Shown here: one piece after another, positions 1 through 13,600 of the stretch
How positions within the stretch are numbered: position 1 is the stretch's first letter
Layout: each line of letters opens with the position of its first letter
Source: Rotaria sp. Silwood1
Lineage: Eukaryota > Rotifera > Eurotatoria > Philodinida > Philodinidae
Direction of reading: 5' to 3'
Assembly (NCBI GenBank): GCA_905250075.1
Contig: CAJNOP010000491.1
Coordinates: 62,001-126,000, forward strand
DNA length: 64,000 nt
Program-made: the position numbers and the translations under genes
The notes under the pieces: generated by a model
What the model was told of the DNA's origin: nothing
Seen by the model: the letters and a program-made list of their open reading frames with translations, nothing else
Database searches by the model: none

Positions 1-7
1 TATAAGG

Positions 8-2285
8 CTAACCACCAATCATTTGGTTGTCGCTGTTGAAGATCATAAAGCCTGTAGAAAAAAATTCAAAGTAGATCCTAACACTTTAAAAAAGATAAAT
101 TATTAACCTTTGACAAATTTTGTGGCAAAGAGCTGGAATCTGAGGAGGAGATGGCACATTCGTTAGATAAGCGTTTATTTCGCTTTGAACACTCCCTCCT
201 AGAATGTCATTCATCAATGGCATAAAATAATCTGAAGAAACAGACGCAGGATGACCTGGGTTTCCACCCAAGTTACTTTCCTAGTAGAATTAACAAAATA
301 AGAATTGAATTTTATTGCTTTCTTACCATGACCGTAACTATTGGTTGTTCTGGTTGTTGTTGAAAAACTTGTGGTAGTGGATATTCATGTGATGAAACAA
401 ACATGGGANNNNNNNNNNCGTATTTGATGCTCCTCTCGATGTTGGTGTAGGTGGATTTGATGGTCCCTTTGATGTTGATGTAGACGAAATTGATGATCCT
501 CTCGATAGTGGTGTAGAAGCATTAGATTTTTCTTTCTGTGTTGGTGTGGGTGGATTTAGTTGCCCTTGTGTTGGTTGTGTTGCGAATAAATTTGGTGTTA
601 CTTTAGGTATTTGTATCATGATTGGTAGTTTTGGTCCGAGTGATTGTGATCCTCCTTCTGATTCGGTGTCGCCCACCCGGTCTTTATTGTCGGACATGTT
701 GTAATCATAGACGTAATCAGCGTCCGCATCAGTATCGTTGTTCTCCTGATTGTCGGGATCATATGAGTTGTTGTAGTTCACGTTGCCGTTGAGGTTGAAA
801 AGGTGGAGAGGAGGATGATAATCTCCGTTAGTCACCGCTGTCTGGCTGACCACTATCAAAAGTAAAATAAACCCGAAATACTAACAGACTATAGAAATAT
901 ATCTATTAGAATATTCTTTTACACATAGAACAAATCATGTATTTATGACATGTCTCACACATCAAAACTTTAGAAATAGAATCCTGTGCAAATGAATATT
1001 TCTTAGCTTTGGACACCTATCGTATACAAAAGTCGTTGTAGTCTAATGTTAACGTTTTCTAATCGCTGTTTTGCCGTCTCTATTCGTCCCATATTTGAGA
1101 TGGACATATAGTGGTAAAATTTCAATTCCGTTAAATATTGTATAGTTTTCAAATATATTCTTTATCATCAATTCATCGTCCGGTGACTCATGAAAGTGCA
1201 CTCCAGTGCTTTCTTTTCTTCGCAGTAGCAAAAAAGCTCATTTTTATTGAATATCAAACCAAAGAACTAGACCTCTGCCCGTATTTCTTTTTATTTCTTT
1301 CTTTAAAACCAGTTCTTGAGTATTACAATTGTTATATTTCGAGTCAAAGTTCAAGACTGAGTCGATTCATGAAGATCTTTATTGTTTCAAATGGTTGCAC
1401 TTTTTCTCGAGTTTGCATCTGAAATTATAGTGTGTATTGAGATAAAAAAAGTGAAGGATTACAAAAATTGTAGAGATCTATATCAATAGACTCAAGTTTT
1501 CTATCCTGACCTTGAATATAACAATTTTATCAGATAAGAGCTAGATTTTGAAGATGAAAAATGAGAATTACAAGCAAAATTTTACCTATTTTGCCCCATA
1601 TTCGACAAAAGTGACTTTTCTCAGCAATGAGAAGGAAAAAATAATTGATGTCTACTTTTTTAACCCAATGTACGATGAATTAAAACAACTAAAATATTTC
1701 GCTTCATCACTTAAATAGAAAATCTAGGTAGGTTTACAAAAATGACTTATTAGTGATCCAAACCAAGATTAGAGAGGATCCGATTGTTAATACACTTTTT
1801 AGACTAAAACTGATTTCACATTGTTTTTACCATCAGTTTTTTGTGCTGAAGCAGAAAAAAGTATTTTCAGAAGCTATCTAGTATAGTGAAGTAAAAAAAA
1901 ATTGTATGATTTGAAAAAGATGTGTCTTTTAAGAAAAACGACACCGACAAAGTCTTTTAGGTTTTTCCGATAAAAGAGAGTGTTTTTAAGCGTTAAAAAC
2001 TAGTTTTTCGTTATCAACATCTCACACTCTATCAATCTATGTGTATGGAGGACAAAAAAAAAGTACACTCGAATTTCGAATCAACTGTCTTACAATAATT
2101 TCGATGCATTTTTTATCCGATCCATCTTTGAAATACACTTCAATGGTTATTATTTCATTCACAAAAATCAACATACCGTGATTTCTTCCATCTTTAAACT
2201 CGCTTATGCTTCTATTACTGCCAGTTATATTATTATTGTATGTGTTGAGCACTGTTTCTGAATTACTATTCGTGTTACTAGCCAT
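8..2285 (-). CDS. Paralog A1: low-complexity protein, possibly frameshifted
   Basis: Unrecognised gene, rebuilt by comparison with paralog A2. Exons on the minus strand: 2285-2177 (ATG at 2285; donor GTATGT), 852-327 (acceptor TTGATAG), 280-108 (donor GTTAAT) and 51-8. The first exon ends one base into a codon and joins exon 2 in frame, as in A2. Exon 1 is Asn/Ser/Thr-rich. Exon 2 starts with an Asn/Asp/Tyr-rich part, then Ser/Thr/Pro repeats containing NPPTPTSRGASN, then a 10-N gap. After the gap the frame changes, and the sequence again matches A2 (VSSHEY...FQQQPEQP). In exon 3 one extra base near 125-130 shifts the frame. In the A2-equivalent frame the last exon reads FMIFNSDNQMIGG and stops at 8-10; in the shifted frame it stays open past the window edge. 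It is therefore either a broken copy or one with a new C-terminus. No signal peptide or membrane segment is seen. Confidence 0.5.
409..418. other. Assembly gap of 10 N inside A1 exon 2
   Basis: Ten Ns interrupt the Ser/Thr/Pro repeat region of A1. The reading frame differs on the two sides, so the true gap length is not 10. The position next to tandem repeats suggests a collapsed repeat array. Confidence 0.95.
795..1672. repeat. Nearly identical block shared with 14098-14966 (copy 1)
   Basis: The block covers the first ~60 bases of A1 exon 2 and the adjoining ~820 bases of intron 1. By eye it differs from the copy in A2 at only a few percent of positions, while sequence on both sides is far more diverged. 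It is open on both strands for short stretches (1049-1231 minus, 1138-1422 plus), but these show no known domain. It may be a conversion tract or a conserved intronic element. Confidence 0.8.
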
Positions 2286-2649
2286 TTTAGAATTGCTATT
2301 GAGAAGTGTTTTGTGTGCTTGCTATTGGATTGTTTTTTTACACAAATGGTTGGTGTAATCACATAAACGAATATAAAATGAATGAATACCCACACAACAA
2401 ATAAGAGAACAGTGATTTATCAATAGGAGAGCTTATTTTTGCGTTTTACATACACATATATTCTCTTTAATGTACAAATAGACGTGTCGTTACATACATC
2501 GACGTGAATATTACGCTTCACCACTTTTCTATCGCTTTTCCTTTTCTTTCTTCGATTAATATAAACAAACACGTTGTTACCCAAGGTTGCTGCTGAATAA
2601 TATTTTCTAACTCGTAACACATCTTAAAAAAAAAAGAAATTTTAGATCT

Positions 2650-3115
2650 TTCTGGCTAAAATAAGCCAAGCAACATACGTTTTCGATTATTTCTTTTCCA
2701 CCAGTGTTGTTCTATTTTATACTACTACTACAGATGTATGCTCGATTACTTAACGCATTCTTTAAATTTCACCTCTACAGAGGGACGATTCCCGAATGAA
2801 ATAACAAATATGTCTCACGCGCTTTTCGTAAGGTGTTTTGTTGCACTGTCATGTCTCCGAAGTATCCAACTGCTACTCGGTATTCTAAATAAATCTAAAA
2901 TAACAGAGAAAAAACAAAGAATTTTGGTTTCAGTGGCAGATAAGTATATGAGACATTTTGTTTTTGTTTTTTATAAGAACTGTCATTCTATAGGACTTAA
3001 ACTTTCGAAATAAGTTAATGAATCGAGCATAAAACTGTAATGATGATATAAGAAAACCACGATGGTGGAACAAACCAATCGATTAAATACAGTGTTAGGT
3101 TCATTTTCATTAGGG
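2650..3115. mobile_element. Short TIR transposon copy upstream of A1
   Basis: The left arm (~2650-2765, containing GTTGTTCTATTTTATAC and CTCGATTACTTAACGC) is an imperfect reverse complement of the right arm (~3000-3115, containing GAATCGAGCATAAAAC). The same arms bound the longer elements at 9340-10490 and 17465-18460. Only ~230 bp lie between the arms and no transposase is visible, so this looks like an internally deleted, non-autonomous copy. The boundaries are approximate and no clean target-site duplication was found. Confidence 0.55.
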
Positions 3116-4320
3116 GAGTCTATTACACAGTAAAGTTTTAAGAAATTCTTTACTTTAAAAAATCAATTTTAGAAGAACTGCAACATTTTCAAAGTCTCAT
3201 TATTCATTACTAGAATTTTAAATATTTACAAACAGCTGGATTTTCCAATAAAACCTGCTGTCGAAAAAAATGGACAATGAAAGAAACGTTGTATATAACA
3301 TTCAGGAATCAGTGACGATTTTGAGAATATTATGGTGTCATTTACGGCGTGTTTCGTAACACTATTTTAGAAAATTAGTTGATATCATTGATCACAAAAT
3401 GAAACATGTGAAACGTGGATTTTCTCGATGAAATTAACTCGTATTGTGATCAAATTTAAAACTACTTTATTTCTAAATTTTAAGATGTTCATTTGCTTTA
3501 GTGCATCAGTTATGAAAAACACGTCACACAGATTATTCTTGTATGAGTAATAAAAAAAAAGACATTGAAATAAACAAGAGTAAGGAGGTTAGCTGTTAGG
3601 TTCTGATATATTTTCGATATGCATATTATTTATAAAATGAACTAAGGAAGATGTTTTCATATGGATGGTCGAGAATTTTTTTCATGAACATGCGAACAAA
3701 TGAAAATGTGTTGATGAATTGCTGATTATTTGATTGCTGAGTGTATTTTCATATTTATTTCAGCAAAAGAAATTAAGGTTACATTATTGTTTCATTTAAT
3801 TTAATGATCAAGGAAAGAACTATTATTGTTTATTAAACTTGATAATATTACTATTCACACCAACCGTTTGTGCTAAGGTAGCGTTCGAAAAAAAAAACAG
3901 GAACATTGAAATAAAAGATTTATTTAACTACTAAGTAAGTGTTCATTCATTTGTATTAAATGACGAGCTCTATTTTCTTATTCATTTTTTTTTAGTTTTT
4001 CTTGTTTTAGTACCAATATGACATAAAATGAAAAACGATTAGATATGTTTATACATCAATACCACTTCAATGAATCAAGTAATGTATCATTTTGGACGAT
4101 TTCAGTCTTGATACTGAACATCAAGTTGTTGATTACCATAGGATCAGCTGAGAGTTTTTCTATCTACTATGGTATATATCAAATCAATCACCGGATCAAT
4201 CTATATACAGTTCAAGTACTTAACAGTTTATTGATACAATACTTGATTAAATGATTCATCAGCCATCATATTAGTCGTTCATAATCTTAACAACATTTCA
4301 AACATGAAAAAAAATTTCAT
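3116..4320. other. AT-rich stretch without recognisable gene
   Basis: No supported gene, RNA or repeat structure was seen. The open frame at 4045-4254 on the plus strand has no recognisable domain. Confidence 0.5.
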
Positions 4321-4329
4321 TCAATTTCA

Positions 4330-5590
4330 TGCTGCCTAGGTCCGGTAAAACTTTTGAAGTTGATGAAGTTCCATTACCACCAGACTTTATAGTACAGTGC
4401 AGAAAGCAACAGCAGTTAGTCGAAATGATTCATAATGATATAGTCCATACTTCTCGTGTTGCTTTTTATCCAACAGCATTTGAATTTGGTGAAATGATGT
4501 TTTCGTGAAAAATAGATATTCAGCACTTGGTAAAAAATTTGTCGAAGATATGCTACCTTTGATACAAGATCGAATACTTTTCTCATTCAACGAGGGAACA
4601 ATCATGTAGCTCCCCACTGTTGGATGAAATTAAATTTTATTAAGGTTCACTTTGTATCTCCTCGAGTAAGAATGAAATTATTGTTTTATTTTCTTTTTTT
4701 CAATCTTTTTAGGAATATTTAATCAAATAAAAAGAATAATCATAAGAATTTTCGATTTAATAGTGTCAAAAAGCAGAATCATTCCATGTTTTAACTAATG
4801 CAATCAACTATGATTATGGTCAAGTTATAGCGTAATTGGACATAACATGTGCACATGATACATGTCTTATCTGAGACATGGAAAGAATTAAAGAAACTAT
4901 TGAATTATAACTAGGTTTATCAGTAACCGAACTGTCAAGTCATAAGAAGTGTATTATTTTTGATCAAATAATAAATCATTGAAGTATTGTTGAGTTTGAG
5001 CGACTTATTCAAAAAGCTCAGTATATTGTCAATATCATGTGCACCTTTATTTATTTTTATTCGTTACCATGAATAGCTTGTAGATGAGATCAATCTTCGT
5101 TTTGATCCATATAATGAAGATATTGTTCAAACATCAGAATTACGTAGAATAAAATTAGTGAGATATTTTAATTATTGAAGAATAAGAAAATATCACTGAA
5201 GGTAATATATTTAAATAATATTACTATCTTAATTTCTTTGTTTTAGAAGAACAACCGTTTTTTATACTGGAGTACTTAATTACGAAATATTACGAATACT
5301 AAAAGCTTATTAAATTATGCAAATACTCTATTGAACATTTAAATGATTGCATTTTTGTCCTCGTTCAACTTCATCATGGTTTATTTTAGAAAACAATTCA
5401 TGGTTATTTGATGATATAACATCAACAGTTAAAAATATTAAAAATTGTTTCTTTTTTGTTGACTACAATGTTGAATACAATATACTTATTACGACAACTT
5501 AACAAGCTGAAGCTATGATTGTTTCAATTGAATCGTAAGAAATACACAATATGGAAAATTCAGCAGAGGTTCGAGCAGCATTAGAGGTAG
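4330..5590 (+). pseudogene. Decayed multi-exon coding relic, family unknown
   Basis: Several plus-strand stretches read like exons but cannot be joined into an intact gene. At ~4338-4508 the frame reads KTFEVDEVPLPPDF through AFEFGEMMF and meets TGA. After a frameshift it continues as KNRYSALGKKFVED to ~4607. At ~5082-5160 another exon-like stretch follows an AG and encodes EINLRFDPYNEDIVQTSELR. At ~5248-5300 there is EEQPFFILEYLITKYYEY, then a stop. At ~5390-5445 ENNSWLFDDITSTVKNIK follows TTTTAG, and at ~5500-5590 AEAMIVSIES and MENSAEVRAALE appear. The order, acceptor-like AGs and amino-acid character suggest one ancestral gene broken by stops and frameshifts. I do not recognise the family. 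Confidence 0.4.
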
Positions 5591-8500
5591 TGAATGATAT
5601 TTTTATGTACAAATTTTTTGAAATCTTGTTAAAATAAATTTTTTTCAATTGTTAGTAGTTTTTGAACTGACTTCTTTTATCTGTTGATGTCTTTTTCATT
5701 TTTTCGTGGATTACAGATTTATCAATGAATTAAAATAAATAAAAGAAGTTGATTATACAATGAAAATCAAATTTGGTTTTTAAATTTTAAAAGACGCTCC
5801 AATTACTAGATTGTAGATGAATCTCTAGGTATGCTCATACAAATTCATTGTCGATATTCTACTTAGAAAATCGAATTTCTTATTTATATGTTGAATATCT
5901 TGTTGTAAAAAAAAAATTAGAAATTATTCAATATGAGAATTCATACAGCCATTTCTAATATCAGTTTTCGTTTTCCATAAATTATTTTTTACTTCACAGT
6001 GCATCTGTATGAATTGTTTTCATATTCGCAGCGTCTGGGTTCTAAGTATACAATATTTAAATAGCTTATTTTGCATTTCGAGTTTTTTCAATAAGTTCCT
6101 CACTACTATTAAATGATTAAATCCACAGGGCTCTTCGTAATTTGAATGATGTGTTGCAGTTGATAGAAACTTTTGCGCCTTATACTGTTGACTTATTTTT
6201 TTCGGATGATTCGTATCTTACTGATTCAGCGTATTAAACATTTATTTTCAGTTGCTGTCTGTGTTTGCCCATTTTTTTTCGTTTTCTCTGAAAATTCTTT
6301 TCTAATAAGACCTGTACAAGAAGGACTGCACATAGCACGAATAAAAACATTCATTGAAAGAGAAGACGGCAATTGGTGACAAAACAAGCAAAAAAGGGCA
6401 TACTTTATTCAATAGTATTAATTTTCTATGGAGTCCACAAATTAATATCTATGTCTGAATGATTTGAGACGCTTAGAATAGTTCAAAGATGGACAATGAT
6501 TAGCCGCAAGACTTTTCAATGCATCTCTATTTGAGGAGTCGAGCACGGATAATTCATAGAACACAACTGTTCTAAAAACATTTTTGCATCTAGTTTCATG
6601 CTGAAATAAATAAAATTTACATTATCATATACATGAGACAATTTTTCTTTGAAATGATACAAAATTTGATAATCATCTGTATAATTCATTTTTTGAATGT
6701 AAACAGATATTTTAGAACATTCGATATTTCATCTTATCCCTCAATCAACAAGAAAGAGAAAGAAAAGCATTCAACTTTTTCATTTGAAATGAAACTCCCA
6801 AAATATAAAAATTCCTAAAGGCATACTAAGAACACAAACAGGTGTTTTTTTACCTGCTTCTCATGAGAAAAATCAATTTTTTTTAAAGATATTAAAAAGT
6901 GTATGCAAAAATCGAAATGCTTAGTCTAGGCTGTTTCAAAATCTGATGATTGTATGCAAAATCTTTTTCAAGACATTCTGTCGGCTATGGAAAAATTACA
7001 AGCATTTATGAAAGATGTCATAATGTAGACATATCTTGAAGTTTTTTTTAATAAATTCTCATAATCAAAAAAACCTTGATCCATAAAAATATTCTAGTAA
7101 ATCAAAAAATCAAAACTCATGTATAAAGAAGACATTCTTAAGATGTGCCTGCTTAAAAAAGTCATTATTGAAGGTCATTATTTTCAAAACAAGTTTTATT
7201 GGATTCGACGTTTTAGAATTTCAACATTCAATATTATCTATTTCAGAACACATAGTAGAGACAGCTACAAAAAAGTACATCATGCTTTTGTTGAGAATAG
7301 TGTTTTAGATTAATATCACTTGTGCAAAATAAACAAGAAGTTAGAAAAATCGTACTTTTTTAGTTCATGAAAAAAATAAAGGCCTATTTATCCATGAACG
7401 TTTCAAAAATTGATTTCGAGCCAATGTTTTGTTTCATCATTAAGAATAATCAATTTTGCATCAGTATTTATATAAAGTTTTATCAGTTCATGCTTTTACA
7501 ACATGTTTATGAAAAGTACTAATGGCAAGGATGTGCGTACGCTTGTGAGTGACCTTTCTTCAAACATACACCTACCTCCTATATATCCATTATTTTCTAT
7601 ATTTCCATTAGCAGAAACTTGAACACGAATTTGGAAATTCATGAAAGGCATTCTATGTAAATCAAAAATAAAGGTTTCTATCAAAACATTCTCATCAGGG
7701 TTTACTTATTCATGACAATTATTCTCTCGAAGTATTTAGATCAGTAAAACACTCTAATAAGAGATTAAAACTCCAGAGAAAACAAAGTCTATGAGATCCT
7801 ATCTAGGTATTGACCACTTCGAATTTTCTATATTCATATTTCAACAAGAAAAAAAAATAACAAGTACAATGAATGTATTAAAATGTAACATGATGAAAGA
7901 AATTCTGGAAGCATGCGTATCTTATGTTCATTACCATTCATAAAAGACACGACAAGCAAAATAAATTCATATGAGTCAGGTCTTAGTAACATTCGACCTA
8001 TATATAACATCTAATGAACGCATTACAAACTAACAAGATCAGACTAATTCTTTAGTTGTGTTTCACTGAAGTTCTCAAACCTGATTAAAGTCGAAGACAA
8101 CTGTCGAATATAACTGTATGTGAATTTGAACTGAACTTTGTCGAATAGACCGAATAAGGATGATTACTTGAAAATATGTCAACTGTGGTAGTGTTTTTTT
8201 AATAATTTACTCTGATATTTTCTAGATCATGTTCTACAGTTAATGCAAAATCCATCGATCATTTAGATCTTCATTTATATTATACAACCGTAGAATAGGG
8301 TTTATTGATATAATTACAAAAAGATTTCGAACATTCTTATTGCAGCTTAAAATACGATATTTTTACTTTTATAATTTGAAGGGACAATGGCATTCATCTA
8401 CAAAAACTGCCGATAAAATATAAAAACAAACTAATAATACAATCATGCTCTTTTATTTAGTCATAGTTCGTTGAGAGAGAGGATTATGAAATGAAAAAAA

Positions 8501-9339
8501 AGATAAAATTTTCTATGTTATACTTGCTGTCCCTTTTAATATCGGACGAGAACGAATAATACGAATCTTCCATCAAAATAAAACGAAGACATTTCTAAGA
8601 TTCAAATTATATTGATAAATTACTAAACATACCAAATATGTGTTCAATAGGGAAACGATTGATTGAGTCTGTTATTACATTTATGACAAGATTATTAACT
8701 GTGACGAATCTTTAATAAACATTGTTAAAACTGTGTTGATCCGGATTCAATCACAACTATTAATGTTTATAAAAATAATATATCAATAAAGAATATTTTG
8801 GACAAGATATTGGTTCAGAATACTTGTTGACGAAAGTTTTTTGTTGATGAATGGAAAAAATTTTGAATTTCGATGAAAATTTAATAACTCTTTATTTCGC
8901 ATAGCGATTCTAGCAAAGCCACTGATAAAACAATCATTGGAATGTAACATTGATGTCTCCTATTTATCAATAGTATGCGATGATCAATCAGATGCAGTCT
9001 CGTTTGTGATAATAATTTTGTCACACCAATGGCCATTGTAAGGAAAGCGGTTTGATTAAAGATTCAGCTGGAAGCCTTCTATTCTTCTAATTTAGTTTGG
9101 TTAATAAGTATCATAGAGGACAAGTGGTCTCATTTTGAAGAAAACTGCTAGTTCTCTCGTTACGTGTAACGGGAGAAAATTTTATAGCCGATTTCTACCC
9201 GTCGAAAAACTAGAGGTTTGATTTTCTAGAAATCTCTTAGCAAACATTCTGTATCTTACAATTTATTTTATATTTAGCTTTCCTGACACTTTCGAATTGT
9301 ATTAATATCAGTATAGTACCGATGATCATCGTTATATCT
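5591..9339. other. AT-rich accessory stretch without supported gene
   Basis: About 3.7 kb with only short open frames (for example 6173-6379, 7119-7313, 7496-7684) that show no recognisable domain, and no clear splice-linked exons. Further relics of the gene at 4.3-5.6 kb may be present but could not be demonstrated. Confidence 0.45.
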
Positions 9340-10490
9340 GCCACCGAAAACAAATCGAACACCATACTTTTTTCAATTATGTGTTTCTAACATTGATGTT
9401 CTGTATCGTATTTATGTAGCGGATACATGCGCGACTGCTCAACTTATTTTGAGAGTTCCAGCCTTTTAGAATGAGAATTGGTGGAGAAGACAACAAATAT
9501 GTTTCATGTACCTTATGTGCCACTATTATAGTACAACTCAGTAATATATGGTGTTTTCCTTTTCTTTCTCTTCTATTCTGCTATCGTACACAGATGACAT
9601 GTACGGCATACGTATGTTTTTCTCGTTTCCTTTTCTTTTCTTTTCTTAATATACTATATGTGTTTTCTATATCATCGTGTCTTCTTCAAAGCGTTTTGGG
9701 TTTATTCTAGTTTCTTCATTCATATATAGTTGTCTTTTGGAAAATAAAGATGAAAATTTAAGTTCTGATCTGTTGGATCAATTACCCATCGACTGTGACG
9801 ATTTTTAGATGGAAGAAGGGTTAGTGAAGATGGAATTACACTTGATTCATCTTAATTCATATCATAAATCCCACGTACATACAAATATTTCTACACTTTA
9901 TATACACAGACACCAAAACTAAGCAAATATCACAAGATAATGGCGTGAAATATAATACCAGGGGATAAGGGCAAAACTTAGAGCGAGACTAAAGTGCATC
10001 GTAAGGACAAAACACACGATAAGAACAAAATATTAGGCAAGCCTAAGCTTCATCGTTACCTTGACAGTCATGGAAACCGAAGTTTTTTGTTTTTATCTAA
10101 ATTTCTCTGTAATTTCACGTTCCATTTGGAACATAAAATGGTAATTAGTACTTCGGAGACATGACAGTACAATAAAACATCTTACGATGTCTCGTTGCAT
10201 AGTCATGATTTCGAGACTCTTAACTACCAATCGATATTCCAAATGGAATCTAAAATAACAAATAACAAAAAACAACAAGCAGAAGAATTTTGGTTTCAGT
10301 GGCAGATAAGCCCGTAGCACATATTTGTTATGTTATCTAGGAATTTCTACTCTGTGATGCTGAAATTTTCAAAAGGTGTTAAGCAATAGATCATGTATCT
10401 GTGATATAAATATGAGACAAAACAGCAATGAGAGGACGCAATATTGGAAAAAGACAGCATTCGTTTGGTTTTGGCCATGTATTTTATATT
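9340..10490. mobile_element. TIR transposon copy downstream of A2
   Basis: The left arm at ~9340-9450 (ATTGATGTTCTGTATCG, then ATACATGCGCGACTGCTCAA) and right arm at ~10355-10490 (TCATGTATCTGTGATATAAA) match the arms of the elements at 2650-3115 and 17465-18460. Just inside the right arm, 10115-10260 contains a further hairpin: CCATTTGGAAC near 10120 pairs with ATTCCAAATGG near 10230. No transposase is evident inside. The open frames at 9471-9710 and 10093-10320 are probably chance or relic sequence. Confidence 0.5.
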
Positions 10491-10632
10491 CATTTGATAT
10501 ACTATGAAGAATCAGAAACCACACAAGGATTGTAAGAGAGCACTACAGTAAATTAGTTCAAGAAAAAATAAAAAATAAAAAAAATGAACGGCTAATTGTA
10601 AACAATTAATAGTAAAGCGGAGGACTTGGTTG

Positions 10633-13600
10633 TTAGATATCACGTTGATCTCCCATCATCTGGTCATCGTCGGCGAACATCAGCAAAACTGTAGGTAAAA
10701 ATGCAAAGCAGATCTTAGCAACTTAAAAAATATATTGTAGTAACCTTGTACGAATGCGGGAGCAACAACTGGCCCTTGATGAGAAAGTTGTACATTTGAT
10801 GAGTACGTATTCGTTTCGCTGTGAAGACCGTCTTCACTCGAATCATTTATCATTGTCATCGGTAATTGCGAAAGACGGATCGTAGTATCATCTGGCACCT
10901 CAGCAAAGTTACGTTTCTAGTCAAATAAACAAAAATAAAAACTCAACTGTGTTGCTTTCTTACCCTAACTAGTCTTGCTGGTTCTTGTTGTTTTTGCTGA
11001 AAAGTTCCTCGTGGGAGATATTCATGTGATGAAACAGATATAGCTGCACCACTTTTGAACATAACTGGCAACGGCATAAAACCATTACGATTTTTTAAAG
11101 TATTTTGAATCATTGGTACTGATCCTGCTTCAACTGAAAGCGACCGTTCGACTAGTGGTACCGACTGTTGTATTAAGGCATCCACAATGTTGCGTTCTCT
11201 TTTTTGAGTTAGTAATAGTACCTTCTGTGCTTGATCTTTATGTTGCTTTCTTGATTTCTCTCCTTTGACAACCTTCTTTGTTACTTCCGATTGCACTACG
11301 CTCCGCGATACTTCAGGTTGGAATATCTTCTTTGCATCTGCAGCATTGACTAATTTCTTTGATTCTTTAGTTTTAACATCCTTTTTTGCGACTTCTACCT
11401 TTGCTACATCCTGTGGCTCTTCAGATTTGACAACTTTCTTTCGCTCTTCAGGCTCGACGACTGTCTGTCGTTCTTCTCGTTTAACTACCTTCTTTGGTTC
11501 TTCTGATTTGATAAGTTTCTTCACTTCTTCAAGTTTGACAAATTTCTGTGGTTCTTCAGGCTTGACAACCTTCTTTGCTTCTTGAGGCTTGACAATCTTC
11601 TTTGGTTCTTCTGATTTGACAATTTTCTTTAGTTCTTCTGATTTGACTATCTTCTGTGATTCCTCACTTTTCACAACCTTCTTTGGATTCTCCAGTTTAA
11701 CAACATTTCGTGGTTCCTCAGGTTTGACAACTTTCTTTGGTTCTTCTGGTTTAAGCACATTCTGTGGTTCTCTAGACCTGATGATCTTCTTTGGTTCTTC
11801 TGCTTTGACTTCTTTTCGTGGATCTTCAGATTTGACGATCTTCTTTGATCCCTCTGGCTTACCCATCTTCTGTGGTTCTTCAGGCTTGATGATTTTATTT
11901 GGTTCTTCAGGTTTAACGACCTTCTGTGGTACCTCAGGCTTGACAGCCTTCTTTGGTTCTTCTGCTTTAGCCACCATCTGCGATGCTTCAGGTTTGACGA
12001 CTTTCTTTTGTTCTTCTGGTTTGACCTCTTTTTGTGGTTCTTCAGGTTTGATAATCTTCTTCGGTCCTTCTGGTTTAACTACCTTCTGTAGTTCCTCAGG
12101 TTTGGCAACCTTCTTTGGCTCTTCTGGTTTAAGCACTTTCTGAGGTTCTCCAGATTTAATGATCTTCTTTGGTTCTTCTGCTTTGACTTCTTTTTGTGGA
12201 TCTTCAGGTTTGACGATCTTTCTTGATTCTTCTGGCTTAACTAACAGCTCTGGTTTTTCAGCTTTGACAACCTTATTTGGTTCTTCTAGTGTAATCATCT
12301 TCTCTGGTTCTTCGGATTTGATATTCTTCTTTGGCTGTTCTGGTTTAACTACAGTCTGTTGTTCCACTGATGTAACAACCTTTTGTGGTTCTACCGGTTT
12401 AATTACCGTATTCGGTTGCTCAGAATTAATAGCCTTCTTTTGTTCTTCAGGTTTAACTAGAGTTTGTGGTTGTACGGGTTTAACTACAGTCTGTGGTTCC
12501 TTAGACTTAACAACCTTCTCTAATTCTTCAGGTTTAACTATAGCTTGTAGTTCTACAGTTTTAGCTGCCTTATGTAGTTCTACCGTGTTAACTACTGTCT
12601 GTGGTTCCTCAGGTATGACAACCTTCTCTAATTCTTCAGGTTTAACTATAGCTTGTAGTTCTACAGTTTTAACTATAGCTTGTATTTCTACAGTTTTAAC
12701 TGTTTTATGTGGTTCTACTGTGTTAACTACTGTCTGTGGTTCCTCAGGTATGACAACCTTCTCTGATTCTTCAGGTTTAACTATAGTTTGTGGTTCTACG
12801 GTTTCAACTGCCTTATGTGGTTCTACTGGTTGAACTACTGCCTGTGGTTCCATTGACTTGATTATCTGTTGTGGATCTGGTGGTTCAACTACAGTTTGCG
12901 ATTCTACGGGTTTAACTGCAGCCTGTGGATCCAATGTTTTAACTACTATCGGTGGTTCTACTGGTTTAGCTATAGTCTGTGAATCCACTGGTTTAATTAC
13001 CTGTTGTGGATCTATTGGTTTAACTACAGTATGTGCACCCGCTGTTTTAACTATAATCTGTGGTTCTACTGGTTCCACTACAGTTTGTGGATTCGCTGCT
13101 TTAAGAATCTTTTGTGGTTCTACTGGCGTAACGACTTGTTGTAGCTGTACTTGTTTAACTGGCGTCTGCAGTTCTGCTGGTGGAACTATAGTTTGTGGTT
13201 TTACCGGTTGAACTACCTTCTGTGGTTCTATTGATTTCAGTAGAGGCTGTGGGCCCACTAGTTTGACAACTTTTGATGGTTCTTCCAGTTTGATTTGTTT
13301 TTGTTTTTTTAATAGCTGGAGTAAGTTGTCATCTTGTTGAATATAATGAGGGAGAGGTCTTTCCGGATGAACCAAAAGTAAACGATGTATTGGGCCATCA
13401 TCTACGATAACGATATCGCTATCGTCTATACGATGATACTTTAAAAGTCGACGAATATCATTGTCCAGTTTTTGGAGTAAAGCCGTTTGTTGTCCTTGAG
13501 TTAATTTCACTGGCTGTTTATGAACAGTTAACGATTGGCTTGATAATTGTGGCCTTGTTGGTTGATTTTTTCGAATTGTTAGTTGTAGCTCGCCTCGTCG

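Noticed and set aside
11265-13211. Four long plus-strand frames rich in Phe, Ser and Gly (for example repeats of SSGLTTF)
   Set aside because: They are the exact opposite strand of the PEVK-like repeats in A2. The repeat codons simply lack stop complements, and the frames are broken between repeats and have no splice or start support.
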